A stretch of 60,242 bases of DNA from a virus. The position numbers and the translations under genes are program-made. The stretch covers positions 1-60,242 of IMG/VR virus record IMGVR_UViG_3300036861_000387; one strand, written 5' to 3'. Below, one piece after another: positions 47,645 to 55,042 of this stretch; position 1 is the stretch's first letter, and every line of letters begins with the position of its first letter. The notes beneath the pieces were generated by a model that saw nothing but the letters and a program-made list of their open reading frames with translations, ran no database searches and was not told where the DNA came from.

Positions 47645-47964
47645 GTCAGCACTCCTTTCGCGCTGCCACCCGCGGTCGCGCAGGGCGCGAACACGGCCAC
47701 GTCGTTGCCATCATTCCTGGTTGTCTCTACCCGCATGATCGGCCGGCCCTCGCCGTCGGTGGTGACCAACTCCCGGCCGATGTAGTCCTCGCGCTCGACC
47801 GCCTCGACCTTGCAGCGCGTGCCCGCCGGCACCAGTGGGGCGTTCAGCCCTTTGAGGCCCCGGCAGGCGTGGAACGGCATCGGCGCGTCCGGGCGGGTGG
47901 TCCTGGCCCGTAGTGTGCAGTTGGGGCAGTTCCACAACCGCTCGGCGATCAGCACGGCTGGCAT
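47641..47964 (-). CDS. zinc-motif protein in the structural operon (107 aa)
   Basis: CPNC early, then FHACRGLKGLNAPLVPAGTR with Cys, and a beta segment. This pattern of C-x2-C ... H-x-C-x-G is common to small proteins near actinophage connectors. ATG 13 bases from the divergent plus-strand gene. Confidence 0.55.
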   Translation of the reverse strand: MPAVLIAERLWNCPNCTLRARTTRPDAPMPFHACRGLKGLNAPLVPAGTRCKVEAVEREDYIGRELVTTDGEGRPIMRVETTRNDGNDVAVFAPCATAGGSAKGVLT

Positions 47965-47965
47965 C

Positions 47966-47971
47966 TACACT
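47966..47971 (+). promoter_or_regulatory. -10 element of a leaderless transcript
   Basis: TACACT ends 6 bases before the ATG at 47978, where transcription would begin at the start codon. No ribosome site and no clear -35. Confidence 0.45.
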
Positions 47972-47977
47972 CCCGGC

Positions 47978-48265
47978 ATGGATGAGCCGTTCGGATTTGC
48001 CGTCCAACGGATTGATGCCGAGTTCGGTCCAGAGCAGGAGCCGACCGAGTACGGCACGATGCGCTACGTCAAGCACCCGCTTGACCCGCCGCACTGGGCC
48101 ATCTCGCTGCCGCACCAGTGCGAACGCTGGGACATCGCTGGCGGCTACGGCGAAGGGCTCCCGCAGGCTGAGGCCCTCGCCGAGCTGGAGCGGTTCATGG
48201 CTGAGGCGCAGCAGGCGTTGGCAGCCTTGCGGGAAGGCCAGGAGTTCGGCGACCCAGACGCCTAG
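47978..48265 (+). CDS. plus-strand hypothetical protein inside the structural operon (95 aa)
   Basis: Starts MDEPFGFAVQRIDAEFGPEQ; the middle has HPLDPPHWAISLPHQCERWD; ends in a charged helix (AEALAELERFMAEAQQALAA). Third of the wedged genes, divergent from 47964, convergent with 48262, with stops interlocked at CTAG. Function unknown; soluble. Confidence 0.65.
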   Translation: MDEPFGFAVQRIDAEFGPEQEPTEYGTMRYVKHPLDPPHWAISLPHQCERWDIAGGYGEGLPQAEALAELERFMAEAQQALAALREGQEFGDPDA

Positions 48266-49905
48266 AGGCTCGACCCTCCTTCCACGATCCCGGCCCCAGC
48301 CAGTGCCCCCTCGACCAGCCCGGTGGCCTCGCTGGCGCCCTCGACCCACCGTGGCGGCGGCACGGGTGGCGGCACGAAGACGGTGGCGTCCAGCGCCTGG
48401 CCGGTTCCGACCGCGGCCTCGGCGGCGGCCAGCACCGCCGCGGTCGCGTCCAGCGCGGTGCCGCTGCCGGTGGCCACATCGGCCTGGGCCTCGCGGGCGG
48501 CCTGCACGACCGCGTCCAGCGCCTGACCGGTGCCAGTGGCCACGCCAGCGCCGACGGCGACGTGCACGGTGGCGTCCAGCGCGGTGCCGGTCCCGGTGGC
48601 GGCCTCCGCCTGGGCGTCGGTGCGGACCGCAGTGGATACCGTCGCGTCGTAGGCGGTTCCGGTGCCAGCCGCCTGCCCGGCGGTCGCAGAGATGGCCGCC
48701 AGGGCGTCCTGGGCGGCCCCTGCGCCGCTTGCGGCGTCCGCCTGAGCTCCGATACCCCCCTGGGCGTCTGGGGCCGAGCCTGCGCCGCTGGCGGCCTCGG
48801 CAGGGACCCCGAGGCTCGCGGTGGCGTCTGGGGCCGAGCCTGCGCCGCTGGCGGCCTCCGCCTGGGCGTTGGTGCCAGCCGCCGTCGAGACGGTCGCGTC
48901 GTAGGCCGTCCCCGCGCCCGTAGCGACATCGGCGTTGACACCGAGACTGGCGGTGCCGTCCGGGGCGCTGCCTGCCGCTGTGGCCACATCGCCGGTGGCC
49001 GCGAGCGCGACGCCTGCATTAAGCGCCTGGCCGGCTCCCGTCGCCACCTCGGCGGCTGCACCGAGATGGGCGGTCGCGTCGGGCGCGCTACCAGCGGCGG
49101 CCGCCTGGTCGGCGTTGGCGGTGACCGCAGCCTGGGCGTCCAGTGCCGCGCCGGCCCCGGTTGCGACCTCGGCCTGGGCATTGGTGCCCGATGGCGCCCC
49201 TGCGGGTTTCAGCGCGACGATCGCCAGGCCCGCCGCGGTCGACCCGGTCGTGGTCCAGGTGACCGACTCCGACCCGCCGTCCCACACCTGGTAGGCGGCC
49301 CGCCCGGCGCTCGCTGAGGCGCGGTCCCAGTCGGTCAAGTCGGTGTAGCCGGAGGTCTGGGTCGTCGGCGCCGCCGCGATCGGGCACTGCATCGCGGCGA
49401 TGACCAGCCCACCCGCCACCGTCGGCGTGATCGCCGGGGTGGTGTGCGAGGTCGCGGCGGCCTCACCGGAAGGGTCGGGGCTGGCCTGGTCGAGGATGCC
49501 GGTGGTGGCCAGGCCCGACCACTCTGAGACGTGCCAGTTCCAGGAGTTGGTGACGGTGTCGGACCAGGAGATGGTGCCGGGGCTCTGCGCGTTCGGGACG
49601 ACCCAGATCTCGATGTGGGTGTTGCCAGCGCCGGACTGGTAGCCGCGGGCGATCCGCGTCCAGGTGTTGCCGGCCGTGTCGGTCATCGTGGCGATGGACC
49701 CGGTCGACCCGGAGCTGCGACCGACGATGTTGACCAGGCAGTTCCCGTTGGTGGAGGTGAACGCCTGGCTGGTGCCGGTCACGTTGCCGTCGGAGCCCGT
49801 GACCTGCTGGACGAGGGTCGGGCCGGTCGGGGCGGCCTGCCACAGCCGGACCGGCGGCCGCCGCGGCGCCCGCGTGTCCCGCCGGAAGGTGGCCGAGCGG
49901 GCCAT
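48262..49905 (-). CDS. repeat-containing virion appendage protein (547 aa)
   Basis: Residues 25-235 form a beta domain seen in many actinobacterial surface and phage proteins (MTDTAGNTWTRIARGYQSGA, IEIWVVPNAQSPGTISWSDT, VSEWSGL). Residues 243-510 are 13 imperfect repeats of about 20 residues built on ATGAGxALDA. The end (VEGASEATGLVEGALAGAGI) has its own short repeats. Likely an extended fibre or head appendage. Confidence 0.75.
   Translation of the reverse strand: MARSATFRRDTRAPRRPPVRLWQAAPTGPTLVQQVTGSDGNVTGTSQAFTSTNGNCLVNIVGRSSGSTGSIATMTDTAGNTWTRIARGYQSGAGNTHIEIWVVPNAQSPGTISWSDTVTNSWNWHVSEWSGLATTGILDQASPDPSGEAAATSHTTPAITPTVAGGLVIAAMQCPIAAAPTTQTSGYTDLTDWDRASASAGRAAYQVWDGGSESVTWTTTGSTAAGLAIVALKPAGAPSGTNAQAEVATGAGAALDAQAAVTANADQAAAAGSAPDATAHLGAAAEVATGAGQALNAGVALAATGDVATAAGSAPDGTASLGVNADVATGAGTAYDATVSTAAGTNAQAEAASGAGSAPDATASLGVPAEAASGAGSAPDAQGGIGAQADAASGAGAAQDALAAISATAGQAAGTGTAYDATVSTAVRTDAQAEAATGTGTALDATVHVAVGAGVATGTGQALDAVVQAAREAQADVATGSGTALDATAAVLAAAEAAVGTGQALDATVFVPPPVPPPRWVEGASEATGLVEGALAGAGIVEGGSSL
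48376..49179 (-). repeat. 13 tandem ~60-base repeats inside a coding region
   Basis: Each unit encodes (A)-(E/D)-x-A-(T/S)-G-(A/T)-G-x-A-x-D-A followed by 6-9 variable residues. Copies differ by substitution more than by length, so the array is old or under selection. Such arrays can change copy number by slippage. Confidence 0.85.
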
Positions 49906-49908
49906 CGG

Positions 49909-50388
49909 CTACCCCAGCTCGTGGACAGTGAAGCTGAACGCGTAGTTGCCGGCCGGAGGCGCCACGTTGGACTTCATCGCCAGGCCGTTGCCGGTGCCCG
50001 CCTGGACCAGGATGTATTCCTCCGGGGTCGGCGACCAGTCGAACGTCCAGCCCGTCGCCGAGCCCCACCCGTATTCGATGAAGTCGCCGTCGGTGCCCTC
50101 CCCGGAGGCGGTGTGCCCGGCGGTGAAGCTCGCGTCGGCATCGCTCGGGTTGTGCCGCTTGAACGTGGTCGCCGCGACGCTGGTGTAGGTCCCGGCGGCG
50201 GTTTTCTCGATCAGGCGGATGCGGGCGTTGGCCGCCGACGGGATGGTCGCCTGCGCCAGCGAGATCTGCGCACGGACCACCACCAGCGGCTTGGTCGCCG
50301 AGGCATGCACGACCAGGTTGGTGACCGCCCCGGGGTTGGTGATGACGATGGGGACGGTGTAGGCCTGCGAGTGGACCAGCACAGCCAT
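49909..50388 (-). CDS. virion beta protein (159 aa)
   Basis: Beta sandwich pattern (AYTVPIVITNPGAVTNLVVH, VVVRAQISLAQATI, FDWSPTPEEYILVQAGTGNG). Between two appendage genes; probably part of the same structure. Confidence 0.55.
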   Translation of the reverse strand: MAVLVHSQAYTVPIVITNPGAVTNLVVHASATKPLVVVRAQISLAQATIPSAANARIRLIEKTAAGTYTSVAATTFKRHNPSDADASFTAGHTASGEGTDGDFIEYGWGSATGWTFDWSPTPEEYILVQAGTGNGLAMKSNVAPPAGNYAFSFTVHELG

Positions 50389-50400
50389 GCCAGCAGGCTC

Positions 50401-51114
50401 CTATCTGCGGTAGTTGGGGCCGCGGCGGCGGCGGAACCCCTCGGCGGCGGCGGGCGGGTCGACTTCCGCCAGGACCAGCGCGCTGATCAACTGATCATCA
50501 GAGGCCAGCGTGGTATACCCGTAGGTCGAGGAGGCTGCGTCGGCGCCGCCGAAGCGGGTGTAAACCATCCCGACCGCCACGCCCGGGTCGTGGCCGGCTT
50601 GGTAGGTCTCCCCGGTTTGCAGCCCGGTGGTGACCACGCTGGAACCGCCGTAGCAGTGCACCGCCAGCCCCGCCCAGCCCGACAGCGTCCCCGAGTGGGT
50701 GACCGTGATCGATGGGTTGGCGATGATCCCGAGATCCTGGCCGTTGTTGGCGTCGACCACGACGTTCTTCCCGGCCGCCGCCAGGATGGTGAACACGAAG
50801 CCGTGCTTGTTGGTGGCGGCGTTCACGTCCACCGCGACCGTTTGGGTGCCCTGCGGGATGGCCGAGTCGCCGTAGTAGACGTAGGTGCGCATCAGCTCGG
50901 TGACGGTGCGGGCGTCCGACCGCACCCGGGTCAGCGAGATCCCGCCATAGGTGATGCCGACGACCTCGTCGGCCGACCCCTGCGGCTGGGTGATGAGCGC
51001 CACGACGGCCTTGACGCCGGAGGCGGCCCCCGGATGCGACCAGCTCGTGTCGGCGGTGAACGAGACTGTGTCGGTGGCGGAGTTCTCGCTGAGCACGTCC
51101 AGGATGAGCGCCAT
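50401..51114 (-). CDS. virion appendage beta protein (237 aa)
   Basis: The pattern SWSHPGAASGVKAVVALITQ, VVGITYGGISLTRV, YVYYGDSAIPQGTQTVAVDV repeats the domain layout of the first half of the gene at 48262. Basic tail RRRRGPNYRR. Confidence 0.6.
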   Translation of the reverse strand: MALILDVLSENSATDTVSFTADTSWSHPGAASGVKAVVALITQPQGSADEVVGITYGGISLTRVRSDARTVTELMRTYVYYGDSAIPQGTQTVAVDVNAATNKHGFVFTILAAAGKNVVVDANNGQDLGIIANPSITVTHSGTLSGWAGLAVHCYGGSSVVTTGLQTGETYQAGHDPGVAVGMVYTRFGGADAASSTYGYTTLASDDQLISALVLAEVDPPAAAEGFRRRRGPNYRR

Positions 51115-51117
51115 CGG

Positions 51118-51846
51118 TCAGCCCATCACGACCGAGCCGCCGGGGTTCAGCAGCGGCGTGGTGGTCGCCGCGTACACCGCCAGCAGCGCGTAATAGCTGT
51201 CGGCGGCGTCGGCGGCTGAGGTGTTGACGGTGGCGGTGCATTCGTAGGTCGCGCCCGCGCTGGTGCCGAACGCCCATGACCAGGACGCGGCGAGTTCCTG
51301 GTTGGTCAGGCTCAGCCGGGCCTCGTCCCGCTCGGTGAAGCCGTTGGTATGCCCGGAGAAGTTCAGCGTCATCCCCGGCGCGGACGCCTGGTGGGTGGTC
51401 AGGTGGGTCGCCAGCGCCACCACCTCGCCGCGGGTGGTCGCCGGGGTCGTCCCAGTCGATAGCGTTGACACCGACGCGCCGCTGGCCGAGTTCTGGCTGT
51501 AGGTCTCGTAGGGGAACACCGGGTCGAGCACGATGTCCCACTCGGTGACCCGCCACGCCCATACCCGCGCCCCAATCGGGTCGGTCCACTGCCAGGTGGA
51601 CTCGCCGGCCGGGATGCCGGAGCGGCGGAACGTCCACAGGATCGGCGAGGCTGGGATGGCGAAGCAATCAAACTGCCAGTTGTCCGGCATGCCAGGCCAC
51701 ACAATCGGGCCGTACATCTCCACGATCACGCTGTGGTCGCCTGACCCGGAGGTCGGGTTGTCGAGGGTGACGTCGACGGTCTGCTGGCCTGCGCCGCCGA
51801 CGGTGCCGGTCTTGGCCTGGACCGCGTTTGCGGCTGACAGCGCCAT
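51118..51846 (-). CDS. virion appendage beta protein (242 aa)
   Basis: Same domain type: VDVTLDNPTSGSGDHSVIVE, WAWRVTEWDIVLDPVFPYET, then GEVVALATHLTTHQASAPGM and YYALLAVYAAT. Third copy in a row of this jelly-roll-like fold. Confidence 0.6.
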   Translation of the reverse strand: MALSAANAVQAKTGTVGGAGQQTVDVTLDNPTSGSGDHSVIVEMYGPIVWPGMPDNWQFDCFAIPASPILWTFRRSGIPAGESTWQWTDPIGARVWAWRVTEWDIVLDPVFPYETYSQNSASGASVSTLSTGTTPATTRGEVVALATHLTTHQASAPGMTLNFSGHTNGFTERDEARLSLTNQELAASWSWAFGTSAGATYECTATVNTSAADAADSYYALLAVYAATTTPLLNPGGSVVMG

Positions 51847-52365
51847 CTACGGGGCGGTGCCGCACCACGGCGCCACGAACGACCCGGCGAACGACCCACC
51901 CGACGGGAAGCTCAGGCTGGCGCTGCCCTCGTACTGGACGTTGTCCATGCGGGTAAAGCTGACGGTGCCCGAGGTGGCCGCGATGTCGTTGCCGAGCCCG
52001 CCGCCCGCCTTGGCCTTCATGAAGTAGGCGCGGACGGTCCGGGTGACGCCGTCGCTGGTGATGAGCTGCACGTCGGGGACGGTGAAGGTGGCCGGCAGGT
52101 CAGCGGCCGGCGGGTACACGGGGGCGCAGTCCGGCAGCGGAATCCAGCCGAGCAGCGCCAGCCGGATCGTCAGCTCGTTGGCGACATACGGGTTCCCGGT
52201 GGCGCAGGCGCCCGCGCAGTCCGACAGCAGCACGACGTGGTTCCACTGCGCCTGCACCCCACCCGCCGGACACAGCAGCCCACCGAAGTTGCCGGCGTAG
52301 GCATCCTGGAGGCCGGTGAGGCTGTTGCCGCTGACCGTACCAGTCGGGTTGGACACAGAACCCAA
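51847..52365 (-). CDS. virion protein (172 aa)
   Basis: TTG start after AAGGAGGAACCTCACC. Contains five Cys (LLCPAGG, SDCAGACATG, PDCAP) and a beta C-terminus (YEGSASLSFPSGGSFAGSFV). Disulfides would suit an exterior head or tail protein. Confidence 0.55.
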   Translation of the reverse strand: MGSVSNPTGTVSGNSLTGLQDAYAGNFGGLLCPAGGVQAQWNHVVLLSDCAGACATGNPYVANELTIRLALLGWIPLPDCAPVYPPAADLPATFTVPDVQLITSDGVTRTVRAYFMKAKAGGGLGNDIAATSGTVSFTRMDNVQYEGSASLSFPSGGSFAGSFVAPWCGTAP

Positions 52366-52568
52366 GGTGAGGTTCCTCCTTGAGGGATTCGGGGTATGCC
52401 AGCGCCCAGGGCGGGTCCGGGGGTCTCGCCGTCGGACGCTCGTCTCCCGGGCCCCACCCCGAGGTCGGACGCTGCGCCGGGTCCGGCCCTGGCATGGGTG
52501 GGGTCGGCCGGGACGGCAGCCAGGCGGGCTGGCAGCGACCTGACCGCCGCCCCAGGCCGTTCGGGGGG
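52366..52568. other. 203-base GC-rich gap
   Basis: The longest space in the late operon. No gene of the leftward set fits. AGCGTCCGAC occurs twice on the minus strand. Its end carries the AAGGAGG of the next gene. A promoter or processing site may hide here but none is clear. Confidence 0.35.
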
Positions 52569-52781
52569 CTACTTGTCGGCGGGCTTGGGCGCGGCCTTGT
52601 CCGCAGGTTTGGCCTGCGCCTTCGGCGCCGCCTTCCTCTCGACGAGGAGGCCCTCGCGGCGGGCCTCCTCGTCCGACAGCTCCGTTCCCGCCGGGTAGGC
52701 CAGGAACGCCGCCGCCGGGTCGCCCTCCTCCACCAGCTTCCCATCCGTGGTCCGGTAGAGACGCTGGTCGACCTTGAACAT
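52569..52781 (-). CDS. small virion-cluster protein (70 aa)
   Basis: Begins MFKVDQRLYRTTDGKLVEEG, a fold typical of small phage head proteins, then Lys/Ala/Pro-rich tail (APKAQAKPADKAAPKPADK). Not further assignable. Confidence 0.55.
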   Translation of the reverse strand: MFKVDQRLYRTTDGKLVEEGDPAAAFLAYPAGTELSDEEARREGLLVERKAAPKAQAKPADKAAPKPADK

Positions 52782-52791
52782 CGGCGGCCTC

Positions 52792-53190
52792 CTACTTGTA
52801 GAACAGCACGACGCGGAACTTCCCCGCCGTCAGGACCGCAGTCGCGATCGTCATGGTCAGGCTGCGCCGCACGGTCGTCTTGACCGCGGTCGCGCCGCTG
52901 GCGGCCGGGACGATCGACTTGCGGCCGACGGTCAGGCCCGCCTGGCCGGTGGCGGCCAAGATGTCCCCGGCGCTCTCGGCGGTGAGCGCCACAGTGCCGG
53001 TCGCCGACGCCACCGCGGTCTCCACGTCGATGTAGCCGCTGGTGACGACCGCGCCGGCGGGCAGGTCGTTGCCCTGCAGGTCGCCGGGTGCGGCCCGCAG
53101 CGTGATTGTCCCGGCCGCGCCGGCGTCGACCGCGAAGTCGTACTCGGCGCTGGCGGTCTTCAGTCGGGTGGTGCCTTCCATGACTGGCAT
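52792..53190 (-). CDS. capsid decoration-like protein (132 aa)
   Basis: ATG at 53190 with GAGAGAGG ahead. Beta-rich (TITLRAAPGDLQGNDLPAGA, GYIDVETAVASATGTVALTA) and ending in KFRVVLFYK. This is the usual form of a trimeric head decoration protein or a related rim protein near the capsid gene. Confidence 0.6.
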   Translation of the reverse strand: MPVMEGTTRLKTASAEYDFAVDAGAAGTITLRAAPGDLQGNDLPAGAVVTSGYIDVETAVASATGTVALTAESAGDILAATGQAGLTVGRKSIVPAASGATAVKTTVRRSLTMTIATAVLTAGKFRVVLFYK

Positions 53191-53247
53191 CGGCGTCCGT
53201 CCCTCTCTCATCAGCTCTGGTCGCGGCTAGAGCTTGCCTCTTTCACA

Positions 53248-53457
53248 TCAGAGCGTGTCGATCCGGACCCAGACGGCCGCCTGGCGCTCGTACAGGAACC
53301 CGGTCAGCACGTTCTCGGCGAGGGTGCCGTTGGCGGGCGTCCCGTCGTAGCCGATAGTGGTGTCGGTGGGCACGCCTTCGGACTTGTAGATGCGGTTCTT
53401 CAGGCCGGGGTTGGTGGTCTGACCGGCGATCACCCTGCCGCCGAAGATCACGGGCAT
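53248..53457 (-). CDS. small virion protein (69 aa)
   Basis: AAGGAG before ATG. Pattern GGRVIAGQTTNPGLKNRIY and TLAENVLTGFLYERQAAVWV; small beta protein next to the capsid gene, possibly decoration. Confidence 0.55.
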   Translation of the reverse strand: MPVIFGGRVIAGQTTNPGLKNRIYKSEGVPTDTTIGYDGTPANGTLAENVLTGFLYERQAAVWVRIDTL

Positions 53458-53469
53458 GGCTGCTCCTTC

Positions 53470-53745
53470 CTAGACGCCGATGCGCAGCACGGCGAGGTCG
53501 ACATCGGCAGCCGCCGATCGAATGGCGAAGAGTTGCTCACCGGCCGCCAGCGGCACCGTCACGGACTCGCCCGGAGCGAGCCGGAATCCAGCGCCCGCCG
53601 TGACGCCCGACGGGCCGAGGTCGGCGGTATCGGTCGCGTCGATGTTGCGGACGATCAGTGTGGCGCCAGATACCACGTCAGTCTCCGCGACGTTCAGCGC
53701 CACCGCCGTGGTGGACGCAGTGATGCGCGCTGCGGTGATCGCCAT
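53470..53745 (-). CDS. small beta-barrel virion protein (91 aa)
   Basis: GGAGG ribosome site. Clear beta-barrel pattern with FRLAPGESVTVPLAAGEQLF. Similar proteins decorate heads or tails of siphophages. Confidence 0.6.
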   Translation of the reverse strand: MAITAARITASTTAVALNVAETDVVSGATLIVRNIDATDTADLGPSGVTAGAGFRLAPGESVTVPLAAGEQLFAIRSAAADVDLAVLRIGV

Positions 53746-53799
53746 GACAGCCTCCAGCGGGAGGCGGGTGCATCCCGCCTCCCGCGTGTCCGGGCCGGC

Positions 53800-55041
53800 T
53801 CAGATGCCGGTGACGGTCGCGAACGCCGCAGGGCGGTAGATGACCAGCGCCACCCGCATGTCGGCGCGGATCGCCTGCTTGCCGTTGACGAAGAACACGT
53901 CGTGGCTGTTGCTGATCTGCACGTCGACGCCGCGGCGGACGGTCAGCTCGGAGAAGTTGGCGAAGTCGCCGACCAGGCCGGTGTTCTCCGTCAGCGCCTG
54001 GGCGCGGACCACCCGCAGGCCCCAGATCCGCTCGGGGCCGGCATCCGATGGGTTGCCCCAGATGTAGATGCCGTCGGCGGTGCGCAGCAGCCGCACGTCC
54101 TGCCAGTCGTTGGGGTGGAACACCACGGCGTTGGCCATCGCCTGGCCGGTGACTTCCACCTTGACGATCGCCTTGTAGACGGCGTCGGGGGTGGGGTCGG
54201 TGCCCTTGGCCTGGGTCTGGATGCCGACGACGTTGAGGATGCCGCGGAGGTTGGGGGCGGTGCCGTTGCCGACCAGGATCTGCAGGTCCAGCCGCTGGCG
54301 GACCATGAAGCCCAGGCGGTTGTCGATGATCCCGCGGATGCGGGGCTCGTCCTCGAGCTGCTCGTCGGTGACGGGCAGGAACACGGCGATCTTGCGGACC
54401 AGGCTCGACTGCTCGGTGAACGCCAGCGCCGCCTCCTGGTAGGCGCCCGCCTCGGCGGTCTCCGCGGCGGCGTTGGTGAAGGTGGTCTCCTCCATGTACT
54501 GCACGGCCGACTGGGTGGTCTCGGTCTGGGGGATGATGTCGGCGACCTGGATGGGGCGGGTGGCGAACTCGACCACCCGGTCGGTGCGCAGCACCTCGGG
54601 CGCGAAGCCGGCGGTGGTGCTCATCACCGTCTTCAGCTCGACGTCGATGTGTGCGGTCGGCCCGACCGGGCCCTGCTTGCCCTTGTAGGCCTGGGACTCG
54701 ACGAACAGCTGCCCGAACGACTTGGCGGCCGGACGGCTGCCGGCGCTCGGGCCGTGGTCGCTGCCGGCCTCGCCGGCACCGTCGTCGAGGCCGCGCTCGT
54801 TGGCGACGCGGGTCCGCTCGGCGGCCTTCTGCACCGCGCGGAGGTCGTCGACCTCCTTGCCGAGCTCGGTCTGCTCGTCGTTCAGCTTGCGGATGTGGGC
54901 GGCCTTATCGACGGTGGTGCCCTTGATGGACTTGACCTTGGTCAGGTCCATCTCCTGCCCGGCTTCCTTGAAGATGCCGGACAGCTCGGCGCGCTTGGCG
55001 GCAAGCGCGTCCTCCTTCTCCTTCAGCGCGGCGAACGCCAT
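53800..55041 (-). CDS. major capsid protein, HK97 fold (413 aa)
   Basis: ATG at 55041 follows AGGAGAG. Residues 1-105 are a delta/scaffold-like coiled coil (KEKEDALAAKRAELSGIFKE), to be removed by the protease. The body has IIPQTETTQSAVQYMEETTF, VRKIAVFLPVTDEQLEDEPR, LQILVGNGTAPNLRGIL and a closing beta segment, as in HK97-type capsids. Confidence 0.93.
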   Translation of the reverse strand: MAFAALKEKEDALAAKRAELSGIFKEAGQEMDLTKVKSIKGTTVDKAAHIRKLNDEQTELGKEVDDLRAVQKAAERTRVANERGLDDGAGEAGSDHGPSAGSRPAAKSFGQLFVESQAYKGKQGPVGPTAHIDVELKTVMSTTAGFAPEVLRTDRVVEFATRPIQVADIIPQTETTQSAVQYMEETTFTNAAAETAEAGAYQEAALAFTEQSSLVRKIAVFLPVTDEQLEDEPRIRGIIDNRLGFMVRQRLDLQILVGNGTAPNLRGILNVVGIQTQAKGTDPTPDAVYKAIVKVEVTGQAMANAVVFHPNDWQDVRLLRTADGIYIWGNPSDAGPERIWGLRVVRAQALTENTGLVGDFANFSELTVRRGVDVQISNSHDVFFVNGKQAIRADMRVALVIYRPAAFATVTGI

Positions 55042-55042
55042 G

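Noticed and set aside
48376-49179. Repeat array as CRISPR
   Set aside because: Units are contiguous, diverged and in frame, without unique spacers; it is a protein repeat.
49531-51219. 562-codon plus-strand frame
   Set aside because: Antisense to appendage proteins, Arg/Gly/Val-rich, no ribosome site.
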